This document shows positions 5,986-13,894 of a stretch of 19,181 bases of DNA, piece by piece. The first letter of the stretch is position 1, and the number at the start of each line of letters is the position of its first letter. The notes beneath the pieces are model-generated. The model did no database searches and was not told where the DNA came from. It worked only from the letters and a program-made list of their open reading frames with translations. The DNA lies in contig JAEZCO010000115.1 of the NCBI GenBank assembly GCA_023433505.1, positions 1 through 19,181 on the forward strand, written 5' to 3'. A program made the position numbers and the translations under genes. Source of the DNA: Bacillota bacterium. Its GTDB lineage: Bacteria; Bacillota; Clostridia; Acetivibrionales; DTU013.

Positions 5986-7551
5986 ATGAAGGACAGATTG
6001 ATTAAAACATTAGTGAGAAAAATGGTGGAGAGCAAGGGCTATATGCCTTTAAGGGATCAGGAGGGCAGACTGTCCGTTGACGGGCCGGTAAACATCCTTG
6101 TGAAAAATTCCTTCAAAAGCTATAGCTTCGCAGAGCTTCTGGACGGCGACAGCTTTACCGGTGAAGAAATAGCGGCAAGGCTTCAGCGGAATGTAAAAAT
6201 TCTTTCGGAGATGAAGGAAGGAGCCTCCCAATATTTCTTTGAAGTGTTTATTTTTGAAAACGGGCCGGAGGAAGAAAAGCTGGATGCCATGATATCCAAT
6301 CAGTTTCAGAACGTAGGCGGCAAAAAGTATCTGAAATGCATTAGCGTGGATATGTCAAAGGAGTCGGTGAGTAAGCATTTTCAAATTCCCGCCTCGGATG
6401 CCGGCCTGAGCAAAACAATTAAAAGCGTATTCGCCGAAGGCGTCCATGGCGGGGACGGATATGCGGACGGACCAAGCCTGGACGAGTTGGTCGCCCGGAA
6501 GGAAGAGGAATACAAGGTAGAGTTCAAGGTAAAAACACCGGTGATTACCTATGTTCTGATTGCCGCAAACATCCTCGTCGCAGGCCTGATTTTCCTATAC
6601 TCAAAGGGATCGGGCATTTCTTACGGTCAGTTGCTGATTGATTTCGGGGCCAAGGTGAATTCCAACATCCTTGCCGGTCAGTACTGGAGATTTGTGACGC
6701 CCATCTTTCTGCATGCAAATCTTATGCATTTGCTTATTAATTGCTATTCGTTGTATGCCATTGGCGTGAGTGTGGAAAAAATCTTCGGCCGGTCCAAATT
6801 CCTGGCGGTCTATATGGCGGCAGGGATATTGGGCAACATAGCAAGCTTCATGTTTTCGCTCAATCCCGGCGTCGGAGCGTCGGGGTCTATTTTCGGCCTT
6901 CTGGGGACGCTGCTTTACCTGGGGCTGGAAAAGCCTGCGCTGTTCAAGGCATATTTTGGATATAACGTGCTGGTAACGATTGTAATTAATCTGGGCTATG
7001 GCTTTTCCAGGTCGGGCATAGACAATTATGCCCACATCGGCGGCCTGATGGGCGGCTTTTTAATGACCGGGGCGGTTTCGAAGGCAAACAGGCGGCAGTG
7101 GTATTTAAACCGGTACCTCTATGCCTTCCTCCTGGCTGCAATCATTTTTTCGGGAATCACCTACGGTTTCGGCAACAGGCAGAACCAGATCGCTTTGAAG
7201 GCCAATGAGCTGGAAAGGCTTGACAGGGAGCAGGCCTGGAGCAAGGCAGAGCAGAAGGCGGAAGAAATACTGGCGCTGGACCCCGGCGACGCGGAAATAA
7301 AGGCGTCTGCTTTATGGACTCTGGCCAAAGCCGAGGCGTTGACACAAAAATATGATGAAGCCGCCGGGCATGCAAAAATGCTGGTGGAGCTCAATCCCCC
7401 GAGCGGTCATTATCTCCTGGGCTTGATTTATTTTGATACCCAACAGTTTGCACTTTCCAGAGAGGAGCTCCTTGCGGCGAAACAGGCGGGAGCCGACAGC
7501 GAGCAGATCGATAAGCTGCTGGATCAACTGGGAGAAGCGCAGGGACAATAG
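5986..7551 (+). CDS. Rhomboid-family intramembrane serine protease with C-terminal TPR repeats (GluP-like)
   Basis: The product has 521 residues; ATG 5986 follows AGAGGTGG (5971-5978). Residues 1-180 form a soluble cytoplasmic domain without a clear match. The first membrane helix is about 186-205. The rhomboid core follows: YWRFVTPIFLHANLMHLLIN (H243, H248, N252), GASGSIFG with nucleophile S299, and NYAHIGGL with catalytic H350. Together they give the Ser-His dyad. A last helix lies at about 378-396, then a soluble tail (about 405-515) with TPR-like helices. The layout matches B. subtilis YqgP/GluP, which cleaves membrane proteins within the bilayer. Its substrate here is unknown. The 129 bases upstream hold no gene and no convincing promoter. 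Confidence 0.93.
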   Translation: MKDRLIKTLVRKMVESKGYMPLRDQEGRLSVDGPVNILVKNSFKSYSFAELLDGDSFTGEEIAARLQRNVKILSEMKEGASQYFFEVFIFENGPEEEKLDAMISNQFQNVGGKKYLKCISVDMSKESVSKHFQIPASDAGLSKTIKSVFAEGVHGGDGYADGPSLDELVARKEEEYKVEFKVKTPVITYVLIAANILVAGLIFLYSKGSGISYGQLLIDFGAKVNSNILAGQYWRFVTPIFLHANLMHLLINCYSLYAIGVSVEKIFGRSKFLAVYMAAGILGNIASFMFSLNPGVGASGSIFGLLGTLLYLGLEKPALFKAYFGYNVLVTIVINLGYGFSRSGIDNYAHIGGLMGGFLMTGAVSKANRRQWYLNRYLYAFLLAAIIFSGITYGFGNRQNQIALKANELERLDREQAWSKAEQKAEEILALDPGDAEIKASALWTLAKAEALTQKYDEAAGHAKMLVELNPPSGHYLLGLIYFDTQQFALSREELLAAKQAGADSEQIDKLLDQLGEAQGQ

Positions 7552-7571
7552 TGGGGCCAATCCGCCCTATT

Positions 7572-7595
7572 GGGGTATTGCAGTTGCAGTACCCC
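7572..7595 (+). other. Stem-loop after the rhomboid gene
   Basis: GGGGTA (7572-7577) pairs with TACCCC (7590-7595), and an inner TGCA/TGCA helix continues the stem. The bases after it are A-rich, not T-rich, so it is a weak terminator at best. It may be a 3'-end mRNA stabiliser. The rest of 7552-7743 shows only the putative promoter listed separately. Confidence 0.45.
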
Positions 7596-7647
7596 GAAAA
7601 TAAAACTGAAAATCTTAGAATATGTACCATAGCTTAAAAAAAGTAAC

Positions 7648-7676
7648 TTGCTTTTTCCATTTGCATGAACTATCCT
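7648..7676 (+). promoter_or_regulatory. Possible promoter of the thiol-transporter operon
   Basis: TTGCTT (7648-7653), 17 bases, then TATCCT (7671-7676). Both boxes deviate from consensus, but the spacing is optimal and the position, 68 bases before the start codon, is suitable. Confidence 0.35.
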
Positions 7677-7743
7677 TGATTAGAGGGTTGCTCCCTGTTT
7701 TAAAGATCGGATGTAACAATCATGCGGAGGAAAACGGCTCACA

Positions 7744-8937
7744 ATGAATTGCTGCAAAGATAAAAACAAGCTGTCCCGCCCTATAACCAAATACTTAGCC
7801 ATTCTTCTGCTTCTCCTGATTACTTCCGCCTGGCGTCCGGCATATGCTTCGGGAAATGCTGATGCAGTCGAGATGAACTATTTTTATATCTCGGTCTGCG
7901 CTTCCTGCCATGATGTTGAAGAGTACTTGAACGGCGTATCGGATCAGTGCTCCCCCAAGCTCAAAGCGCAGAACAGAAAGCTCCGCATTTATAGATATAA
8001 TACGGCTGAGGGTGAAAATATCAACCTGCTGAAAAGATTTTATGCGGCTTATCATGTACCGGAAAAGGATCAAAGCCTGCCGGTGGTATTTTTCGGGAAC
8101 ACCTGGCTCGCCGGTGAAAAGGAGATCAAGCGGCGGTTGGCGGAGGAATTGCCGGCGGCGGAGTCCGGGTCTCCGGTCGGGAAAAACGATGGGGCGGATA
8201 AAAAGTCGGCCTTTGAGGACTTTTACGGGCTAAAGCCTTTAAGCTCCTTTACCGCCGGTTTTGTCAACGGACTTACCCCATGCTCTCTTTCCATGCTTTT
8301 ATTCTTTATTTCCATGCTGCTGGCCCGGAAGATCCATATAATGAAAATGGGCTTGCTCTACTGCGCAGGAAAGTTCCTGGCATATTTCCTGCTTGGGATG
8401 GTCTTTTTCAAAATGCTGGGCGGCATTCACGCCGTCTGGCTGGAGTCGGCAGTGAAAATAGTCATGCTGGCGGCCATCGCGGTTTTTATTTTCCTCAATG
8501 CCATGGATTTCCTGGCCGCCAGAAGAGAAAAATATGAGAGGATAAAACTGCAGCTCCCTTCCAAACTGAGGGGTTTCAATCATCAATGGATCAAAACGGT
8601 TTCTGCCGCCGATTCTCCCGGTGCGCTGGCGGCCTTCAGCTTTCTCCTCGGTATCGGCACCTCCGTCGGAGAGTTTTTATGCACAGGGCAGATATATCTT
8701 ACAACGATCCTCTATGTGCTTCACCATCAAACCGCTTTAAATTCCAGGGCGCTCCTTTATTTCCTGGAATACAGCCTTGCTTTTGTGACCCCCTTGCTCA
8801 TCATCACTTTTATTGTATCCCGGGGGAAGGAACTGCTGGATGTTTCGGAGTTTATCCGGAAGAATATGCACCGGATCAAGCTGATCAATATTTTTGTTTT
8901 TCTGCTGTTTGGCTTATATTTGTTATTTTTATCGTAA
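7744..8937 (+). CDS. Thioredoxin-like/CcdA (DsbD-like) membrane thiol-disulfide transporter
   Basis: The product has 397 residues. Residues 17-36 form a signal or membrane helix (lysine-rich start, LAILLLLLITSAW, then PAYASG). Residues 40-135 resemble a thioredoxin/glutaredoxin fold with the redox motif CASC (C52, C55) and a likely cis-proline P113 in SLPVVFFG. From about 165 there is a six-helix CcdA/DsbD-type domain with the paired intramembrane cysteines C180 (NGLTPCSLSM) and C313 (GEFLCTGQIYL). Such proteins carry electrons from cytoplasmic thioredoxin to extracytoplasmic thiols. Fusing the outer thioredoxin to the N-terminus resembles DsbD in principle, but with one thiol domain instead of two. 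ATG 7744 has GCGGAGGA 12 bases upstream. A 25-base gap to the next gene suggests an operon. Confidence 0.82.
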   Translation: MNCCKDKNKLSRPITKYLAILLLLLITSAWRPAYASGNADAVEMNYFYISVCASCHDVEEYLNGVSDQCSPKLKAQNRKLRIYRYNTAEGENINLLKRFYAAYHVPEKDQSLPVVFFGNTWLAGEKEIKRRLAEELPAAESGSPVGKNDGADKKSAFEDFYGLKPLSSFTAGFVNGLTPCSLSMLLFFISMLLARKIHIMKMGLLYCAGKFLAYFLLGMVFFKMLGGIHAVWLESAVKIVMLAAIAVFIFLNAMDFLAARREKYERIKLQLPSKLRGFNHQWIKTVSAADSPGALAAFSFLLGIGTSVGEFLCTGQIYLTTILYVLHHQTALNSRALLYFLEYSLAFVTPLLIITFIVSRGKELLDVSEFIRKNMHRIKLINIFVFLLFGLYLLFLS

Positions 8938-8962
8938 AATATTTTAAAGGATGCAGAGGGCT

Positions 8963-9304
8963 ATGTATACCAAGGGCGTTTATTTCCTGGACATTCGGAA
9001 TATTGTTGTTTCAAGCTATAAAATGACGTTGCTGCCGCTTAAGGAAGAAGCTGTCATTGCCAAAAGCATTGAGTTTTTCAGTGATCCGGAGCCGTGCTTC
9101 CTCCACCGCGGCGCTGTTATAACAAGAATTCTTACAGAAATAGACGACTACCTCCTCAATGCCTCAAAAAATGGCAGCCGTGAGATGCTGTGGTCGGATT
9201 TCCCTGAAAAATACAGAGTCCTGCTGGAAATCGGAGGAGAAGTTCATGGAATCCGGTTTGAAATAGATGGAAAAATAGCTGCCCCTAAAGCCAGGAAAGC
9301 ATAA
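8963..9304 (+). CDS. Uncharacterised 113-residue protein
   Basis: I do not recognise this protein. It starts at ATG 8963 (MYTKGVYFLDIRNIVVSSYK), with AAAGGA and AGAGGG just upstream. The in-frame ATG at 8951 is less likely because it overlaps the AAAGG site. It has no signal peptide, no membrane segment and no HTH. The middle part, SDPEPCFLHRGAVITRILTE, has the only cysteine (C45), followed by an amphipathic helix IDDYLLNAS. The C-terminal part (YRVLLEIGGEVHGIRFEIDG) looks like a beta meander. It lies 25 bases after the thiol transporter and 18 bases before the AraC regulator, so it is probably cotranscribed with both. A lone cysteine next to a disulfide exchanger is suggestive only. Confidence 0.7.
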   Translation: MYTKGVYFLDIRNIVVSSYKMTLLPLKEEAVIAKSIEFFSDPEPCFLHRGAVITRILTEIDDYLLNASKNGSREMLWSDFPEKYRVLLEIGGEVHGIRFEIDGKIAAPKARKA

Positions 9305-9322
9305 TGAAAAGGTGGGATACAC

Positions 9323-11632
9323 TTGCTTAAAAAAAGCGAATCAAAAAAGATCAGGATCTTCAAAAGCTTTTTCCTGTCCTATATTCTTGTCCTGATACTG
9401 CCTTTTGTTTTCGGCAGCTTCATTTATTATGAAGCCCTGGGCATTATTGAAAAGGATGCAAAAGACGCCCGGATTTTCATGCTCAAGCAGAGCCGCGCAA
9501 TTATTGATAATTATTTAAAGGATATTGACCGGACCGCCCTTTCCATGTCAATGAACACCTATGTAAAAAATCTCATGTACATGGACCAGCCGGGGTATGG
9601 CTCCTCCGACATCTATTACCTCACCCAGACCCAGAAGGAAATAAAATCCTACAATACCTCCAGTACCTTCGAAAGCAGCTATTACATTTTCTTCAAGCAG
9701 GGTGACATGGTGCTTACAAGATACGAAATCAATTTCGGAATTCAGCAGTATTACGCCAACAGCTTCCGGTATTCCGGAATGGAATATGGAGACTGGCACG
9801 AAAATGTACTTGATACGTATCATGAGCGGGAAATCAACCCAGTCAGCATTACCAACTACACCGCAAACTTAGGGACTACGACGGATTATCTGAATTATAT
9901 CCAATCCTTTCCCATCGGGTCGGGCAATAAAACCCTGGGAGCCATCCTGATACTCATCCGGCGGGAGGATATCAACAAGCTGCTGACGGATGTGGATGAA
10001 TCCAGATCCGGATATACCTTTATCCTTGACAGGGACGGAAAGCTTGTAACCGGAGTTTCAAACAGCGGGGACGGAAGCTTCCCCGATATTGCTGTTGACA
10101 GGGAGATTCCCACCGGATTTACTTACAAAAAGATCAACGGGACGGATATGGCTGTCATTTATATAAAATCGGCATATAATGGCTGGACCTATGTAACGGC
10201 GCTTCCGACAAAGGTCTTTATGGATAAGGCCATATACATCAAAAAAGTCATTGGGTATATCGTGGGTATCTCCCTGCTGATTGGCGTTGTAATCTCCATT
10301 TATCTGACAAGGCGCAATATCCGGCCCATCAGGGAGATGCTGGTAACCTTGAGGAAAGTGTTCCAGGGCGAGCTGTCCAGCGGGAAAAATGAATATGAAT
10401 TTTTGAAAAACGGAGTTGCAAGGCTCATCAATACCCACGAAGAGATGAAACGGTCCATGGAAAATCAGGAGATACTCATGAAATCGACTTTCTTAAGCAG
10501 GCTCATCCGGGGAGAAATAAGCGATGAGAGGGAGATCGAGCTTTTATCCGGCCATCTTGGCATAAACCTGAAAGGAAAGAAGCATGCGGCGGCGATCCTC
10601 GTTTTGAACCGCTTTCCCGACAGGGTGAACAGGGAGATGCTCATCGAGCATGATATAAACAGGGTCATCATCGACAATGTAATCAACAAGTACACAGGCG
10701 GAAGGTGTAATACCTATATCCTGGATGCTGACCAGATCATACTGCTTTTGAACTTCAATACCGATGACGGCGGCGAGTGTGAAAAAATCATTGAGAACCT
10801 GCTGGCACAAATTATCGACGAGCTCCATGCGACATTTAACATCAATGTAAACCTGGGGGTGGGAAATTTGTATGAAAAAATTGCGGATATCAACCTGTCT
10901 TTCAGTGAAGCCAAGAATACCCTTGCTCTCTTTGATGAAATCGGCGGAGACAATGCGATTCTATGGTACAAAGACGTAAAGAAGGAGTTGTACGGGTACT
11001 ATTATCCCGTAGAGCTGGAGCAGCAGCTGATCAATATGGCGAAATCAGGGAACAAGAGCGACATTGACCGGCTGATGGACATGATCTACAGCAAGAATTT
11101 TATTGAGAGACGCCTGACAAATTATATGGAATACAATCTTTTCTTTGATATGCGGGGGACGATTATTAAAACCTGTGAAGAAATAAACGGCAACCAGGAC
11201 CTGAAGGAAATCATCAGCAGCAAGTACAGCACCATGAGCGTGCAGGATGTATTTGCATCCATGAAAAAAGCATATTATCAGATCTGCAGCGAGGCCGGCA
11301 ATAAAAAGAGAAGCCACAATGACCAGTTGCTGAATAAGCTGGTGGAGTATATACAGTCCAATTACTTCTCTCCGGAGGTCAGCGCCTGCGATATCGCCTC
11401 CAGATTTGACATATCCGAATCCTATTTTTCCCAGTTCTTCAAGGAGCAGTCGGGCGAGACCTTCAGCAATTACCTGGAAAAGCTGAGGATTGGCCGGGCT
11501 TGTGAACTGCTGGACAAAAAGGACCTGTCCGTCGAGCATACGGCAAAATTTGTGGGGTATAACAGTGCATATACCTTCCGGAGGGCATTCAAAAGGGTTA
11601 TGGGGATATTGCCCACGGAATACAGGCATTAA
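9323..11632 (+). CDS. Membrane-anchored AraC-family transcriptional regulator with extracytoplasmic sensor domain
   Basis: The product has 769 residues from TTG 9323 with AAAGGTGGG upstream. A first helix (about 14-36) and a second (about 308-330, IGYIVGISLLIGVVISIYL) flank a roughly 270-residue outside domain of Cache type, including YTFILDRDGKLVTGV. A HAMP-like linker (NIRPIREMLVTLRKV) follows, then a middle cytoplasmic region. The AraC double helix-turn-helix (about 670-769) contains ACDIASRFDISESYFSQFFK and ends in AYTFRRAFKRVMGILPTEYR. There is no kinase or receiver domain: sensing and DNA binding lie in one chain, as in many Paenibacillus and Clostridia regulators encoded beside LplA/LplB/YtcP-type sugar transporters. 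It probably activates the operon starting at 11874. Its own expression may depend on the upstream promoter. Confidence 0.92.
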   Translation: MLKKSESKKIRIFKSFFLSYILVLILPFVFGSFIYYEALGIIEKDAKDARIFMLKQSRAIIDNYLKDIDRTALSMSMNTYVKNLMYMDQPGYGSSDIYYLTQTQKEIKSYNTSSTFESSYYIFFKQGDMVLTRYEINFGIQQYYANSFRYSGMEYGDWHENVLDTYHEREINPVSITNYTANLGTTTDYLNYIQSFPIGSGNKTLGAILILIRREDINKLLTDVDESRSGYTFILDRDGKLVTGVSNSGDGSFPDIAVDREIPTGFTYKKINGTDMAVIYIKSAYNGWTYVTALPTKVFMDKAIYIKKVIGYIVGISLLIGVVISIYLTRRNIRPIREMLVTLRKVFQGELSSGKNEYEFLKNGVARLINTHEEMKRSMENQEILMKSTFLSRLIRGEISDEREIELLSGHLGINLKGKKHAAAILVLNRFPDRVNREMLIEHDINRVIIDNVINKYTGGRCNTYILDADQIILLLNFNTDDGGECEKIIENLLAQIIDELHATFNINVNLGVGNLYEKIADINLSFSEAKNTLALFDEIGGDNAILWYKDVKKELYGYYYPVELEQQLINMAKSGNKSDIDRLMDMIYSKNFIERRLTNYMEYNLFFDMRGTIIKTCEEINGNQDLKEIISSKYSTMSVQDVFASMKKAYYQICSEAGNKKRSHNDQLLNKLVEYIQSNYFSPEVSACDIASRFDISESYFSQFFKEQSGETFSNYLEKLRIGRACELLDKKDLSVEHTAKFVGYNSAYTFRRAFKRVMGILPTEYRH

Positions 11633-11873
11633 TACTGCAGCGATGTTACATTCGCATTCGAATCATTTGTACCATCACATTTTCATCGTCAGTTTCAAAA
11701 AAAGTAAAAATAGCCTCCATTCTAATGAATTGCCACCTCCGGAAATAAAGTGGCTCTTTCTATTATCAGGGGGCTGAAATAGAATAAAGTCATGGTTTGC
11801 CGCTGCCGTCGTTTTAACAAAATGCAGCCGCCGGCAAGCTTCAAATTTTCAGGTTGATTGAGGAGGCCCGTCA
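11633..11873 (+). promoter_or_regulatory. Control region between the AraC regulator and the sugar ABC operon
   Basis: This 241-base region holds no gene. A hairpin GCCAC/GTGGC around 11732-11754, followed by TCTTTCTATT, may be a weak terminator for the regulator gene. Next is an inverted repeat, TTCTATT (11758-11764) and AATAGAA (11778-11784), with 13 bases between the arms. It could be the site bound by the AraC regulator or another hairpin. The palindrome ATTCGAAT lies near 11657. I see no promoter with both boxes close to consensus, as expected for an activator-dependent operon. Confidence 0.4.
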
Positions 11874-12842
11874 ATGGCGTCAATTGCTGCATCAGTGAAG
11901 AAAGAAAGGAGCCCCGGCAGTAAAAATAAAACAATTCCGAAAGGCAAGTTAGGCAAAAGGATTCTGAAGCATTGGCAGCTTTACCTTTTGATATTGCCGG
12001 CATTTTTATGTATTGCTGTTTTTAAATATATCCCCATGTACGGCGTGCAGATAGCTTTCAGGGATTATAACCCGTCTCTGGGCTTTCTGGGCAGCCATTG
12101 GGTGGGCCTGAAATACTTTTCGGATTTTTTTTCCTCCTATCAGTTTTCACGGCTGCTTTTAAATACGCTTTCCATCAGTGTTTACTTCCTGGTGGTCATT
12201 ATGCCTGTTCCCATTATTCTGGCCATATCGTTAAATGAAGCAAAGTTCAAGCTGTTCAGCAAAGCCGTCCAGATGTTTACCTATGCGCCTTATTTCATCT
12301 CCACGGTGGTATTGGTGTCCATCATATTCCAGTTTTTATCCCCCTACGGACTGCTGAACAATCTGCTTGCCCTCTTCGGGATTGAAAAAACCGACGTGAT
12401 GGCCAATCCTGCGGTGTTTAAATCTTTGTATGTCTGGTCGGGGGTGTGGCAACAGGCGGGGTATTATGCAGTGATTTATCTTGCTGCCCTGGCGGGTATA
12501 AATAAAGAGTTATATGAAGCATCTTTTATTGACGGCGCTTCGGTATTTCAAAAAATAATCCATATCGATATCCCCGGGATACTGCCCACAGCCATTATTA
12601 TCCTGATCTTGAATGCCGCATATATATTGAATCTTGACTACCAGAAGATTCTGCTGATGCAAAACCAGCTGAATATGGAAACGTCGGACGTCATATTCAC
12701 ATACGTTTACAGACAAGGCCTTGTCTCGGCCCAATACAGCTATTCTTCAGCCATTGGCCTGTTTAATTCCGTCATTTCGTTCAGTATTTTTACGTTTATC
12801 AACAGGCTTGCAAAAAAATATACCGATACGAGTTTATGGTAA
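11874..12842 (+). CDS. Carbohydrate ABC transporter permease, LplB/YteP type
   Basis: The product has 322 residues; ATG 11874 has GAGGAGG about eight bases upstream. A basic cytoplasmic N-terminus precedes a first helix (LYLLILPAFLCIAVF), and about six membrane helices follow in all. The typical motif YGVQIAFRDYNP, then LGFLGSHWVGLKYF, marks the LplB family. The EAA loop that contacts the ATPase reads EASFIDGASVFQKIIHIDIP. The gene ends YTDTSLW, a characteristic terminus in this family. It partners with the permease starting at 12858 after a 15-base gap. The transported sugar is not evident from the sequence; the neighbouring GH95 gene suggests a fucosylated or related oligosaccharide. Confidence 0.93.
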   Translation: MASIAASVKKERSPGSKNKTIPKGKLGKRILKHWQLYLLILPAFLCIAVFKYIPMYGVQIAFRDYNPSLGFLGSHWVGLKYFSDFFSSYQFSRLLLNTLSISVYFLVVIMPVPIILAISLNEAKFKLFSKAVQMFTYAPYFISTVVLVSIIFQFLSPYGLLNNLLALFGIEKTDVMANPAVFKSLYVWSGVWQQAGYYAVIYLAALAGINKELYEASFIDGASVFQKIIHIDIPGILPTAIIILILNAAYILNLDYQKILLMQNQLNMETSDVIFTYVYRQGLVSAQYSYSSAIGLFNSVISFSIFTFINRLAKKYTDTSLW

Positions 12843-12857
12843 TGGAGGTGATGGACA

Positions 12858-13757
12858 GTGACTTTGCAAAAAAGATTTTCCATTTTGAATGACCGTGTTT
12901 TCAGCACAGTGAACTATGTGTTTTTGGTAGTATGCCTGATGGTTACATTTTTTCCCTTATTGAACGTAGTCGCACAGTCCTTGAGTTCACCTGCCAGCGT
13001 GATTGCCGGCAAAGTGCTTTTTTGGCCTGTAAATCCGTCGCTGACAGGGTACCGGCATATAATCCAGGACAGGTCCCTGTTGATGGGCTTTGCCAATTCC
13101 TTCCTGTATACGTTTTTAGGGACCCTTATCAGCGTTGTGCTAACCTTGACAGGCGCCTTTCCCCTGGCAAGGAAAACCTTTGTGGGCAGAAAGATCATCA
13201 CCTGGATATTCACCTTCACCATGATTTTCTACGGCGGAATGATCCCCACCTATATCCTTATCAGAGACCTGAAAATGTATGATACTATCTGGGCGCTGAT
13301 AATCCCCAATGCTGTGGGCGTATGGAACCTGTTCATAGCCAGGGCCTTTTTCGAAAATACCATTCCCGAGGAGCTTTATGAAGCATCCGAGCTCGATGGC
13401 TGCAGTGATATCGGGATTTTTACATCCGTTGTCATTCCGCTTTCAAAGCCGGTGATTGCAGTAATGGTGCTGTTCTACGCCATAAGCCTCTGGAATAACT
13501 ACTTTGACGGGCTCATCTACCTGTCGTCCTCGAACAAATACCCTTTGCAGCTTGTCCTGCGGAACATCCTGATCAAGTCGCAGATGCTGACCTTCCTGAA
13601 GGCCAGCTCCGGCCAGGATCAGAGTGAAATCATGGCGCTGGCGGAGGTGATGAAATATTCGGTCATCGTATTTGCCAGCCTGCCGGTCATGATTTTATAT
13701 CCCTTTATCCAGAAGTATTTTGTAAAAGGAATCATGATAGGCTCTGTAAAGGGATGA
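12858..13757 (+). CDS. Carbohydrate ABC transporter permease, YtcP type
   Basis: The product has 299 residues from GTG 12858, after GGAGGTGATG (12844-12853). The N-terminal helix (TVNYVFLVVCLMVTFFPLLN) and AQSLSSPASVIAGKVLFWPV are typical of the second (MalG-like) permease of LplABC systems. The EAA motif is EASELDGCSDIGIFTSVVIP. The C-terminus YPFIQKYFVKGIMIGSVKG is the standard family ending. It forms the membrane channel with the upstream permease. No ATP-binding gene lies in the window, so a shared MsmX-type ATPase elsewhere is inferred. Confidence 0.94.
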   Translation: MTLQKRFSILNDRVFSTVNYVFLVVCLMVTFFPLLNVVAQSLSSPASVIAGKVLFWPVNPSLTGYRHIIQDRSLLMGFANSFLYTFLGTLISVVLTLTGAFPLARKTFVGRKIITWIFTFTMIFYGGMIPTYILIRDLKMYDTIWALIIPNAVGVWNLFIARAFFENTIPEELYEASELDGCSDIGIFTSVVIPLSKPVIAVMVLFYAISLWNNYFDGLIYLSSSNKYPLQLVLRNILIKSQMLTFLKASSGQDQSEIMALAEVMKYSVIVFASLPVMILYPFIQKYFVKGIMIGSVKG

Positions 13758-13783
13758 AGCAGCCGCAAAGGGGGGATTCCACA

Positions 13784-13803
13784 CCGGGGATGCCATAGCC
13801 CGG
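13784..13803 (+). other. Small GC hairpin between permease and binding-protein genes
   Basis: CCGGG (13784-13788) pairs with CCCGG (13799-13803) over a ten-base loop, without a T run. It lies in the 137-base gap before the binding-protein gene. Such stems often protect the binding-protein mRNA 5' end or mark a processing point, which is inference. The rest of the gap is purine-rich, with two GGGGGGAT repeats. Confidence 0.35.
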
Positions 13804-13894
13804 AGAAAGGAAGGGGGGATGCTTTAGGCAGAATTTCAGGGAGAAACCTTTACAAGGGCCGAAAAATTTATTCATTTGAAAGAGGAGGAATTTT

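Noticed and set aside
13758..13894. Short ORFs in the gap before the binding-protein gene
   Set aside because: ATG triplets behind GGGGGG runs reach a stop after one or two codons.
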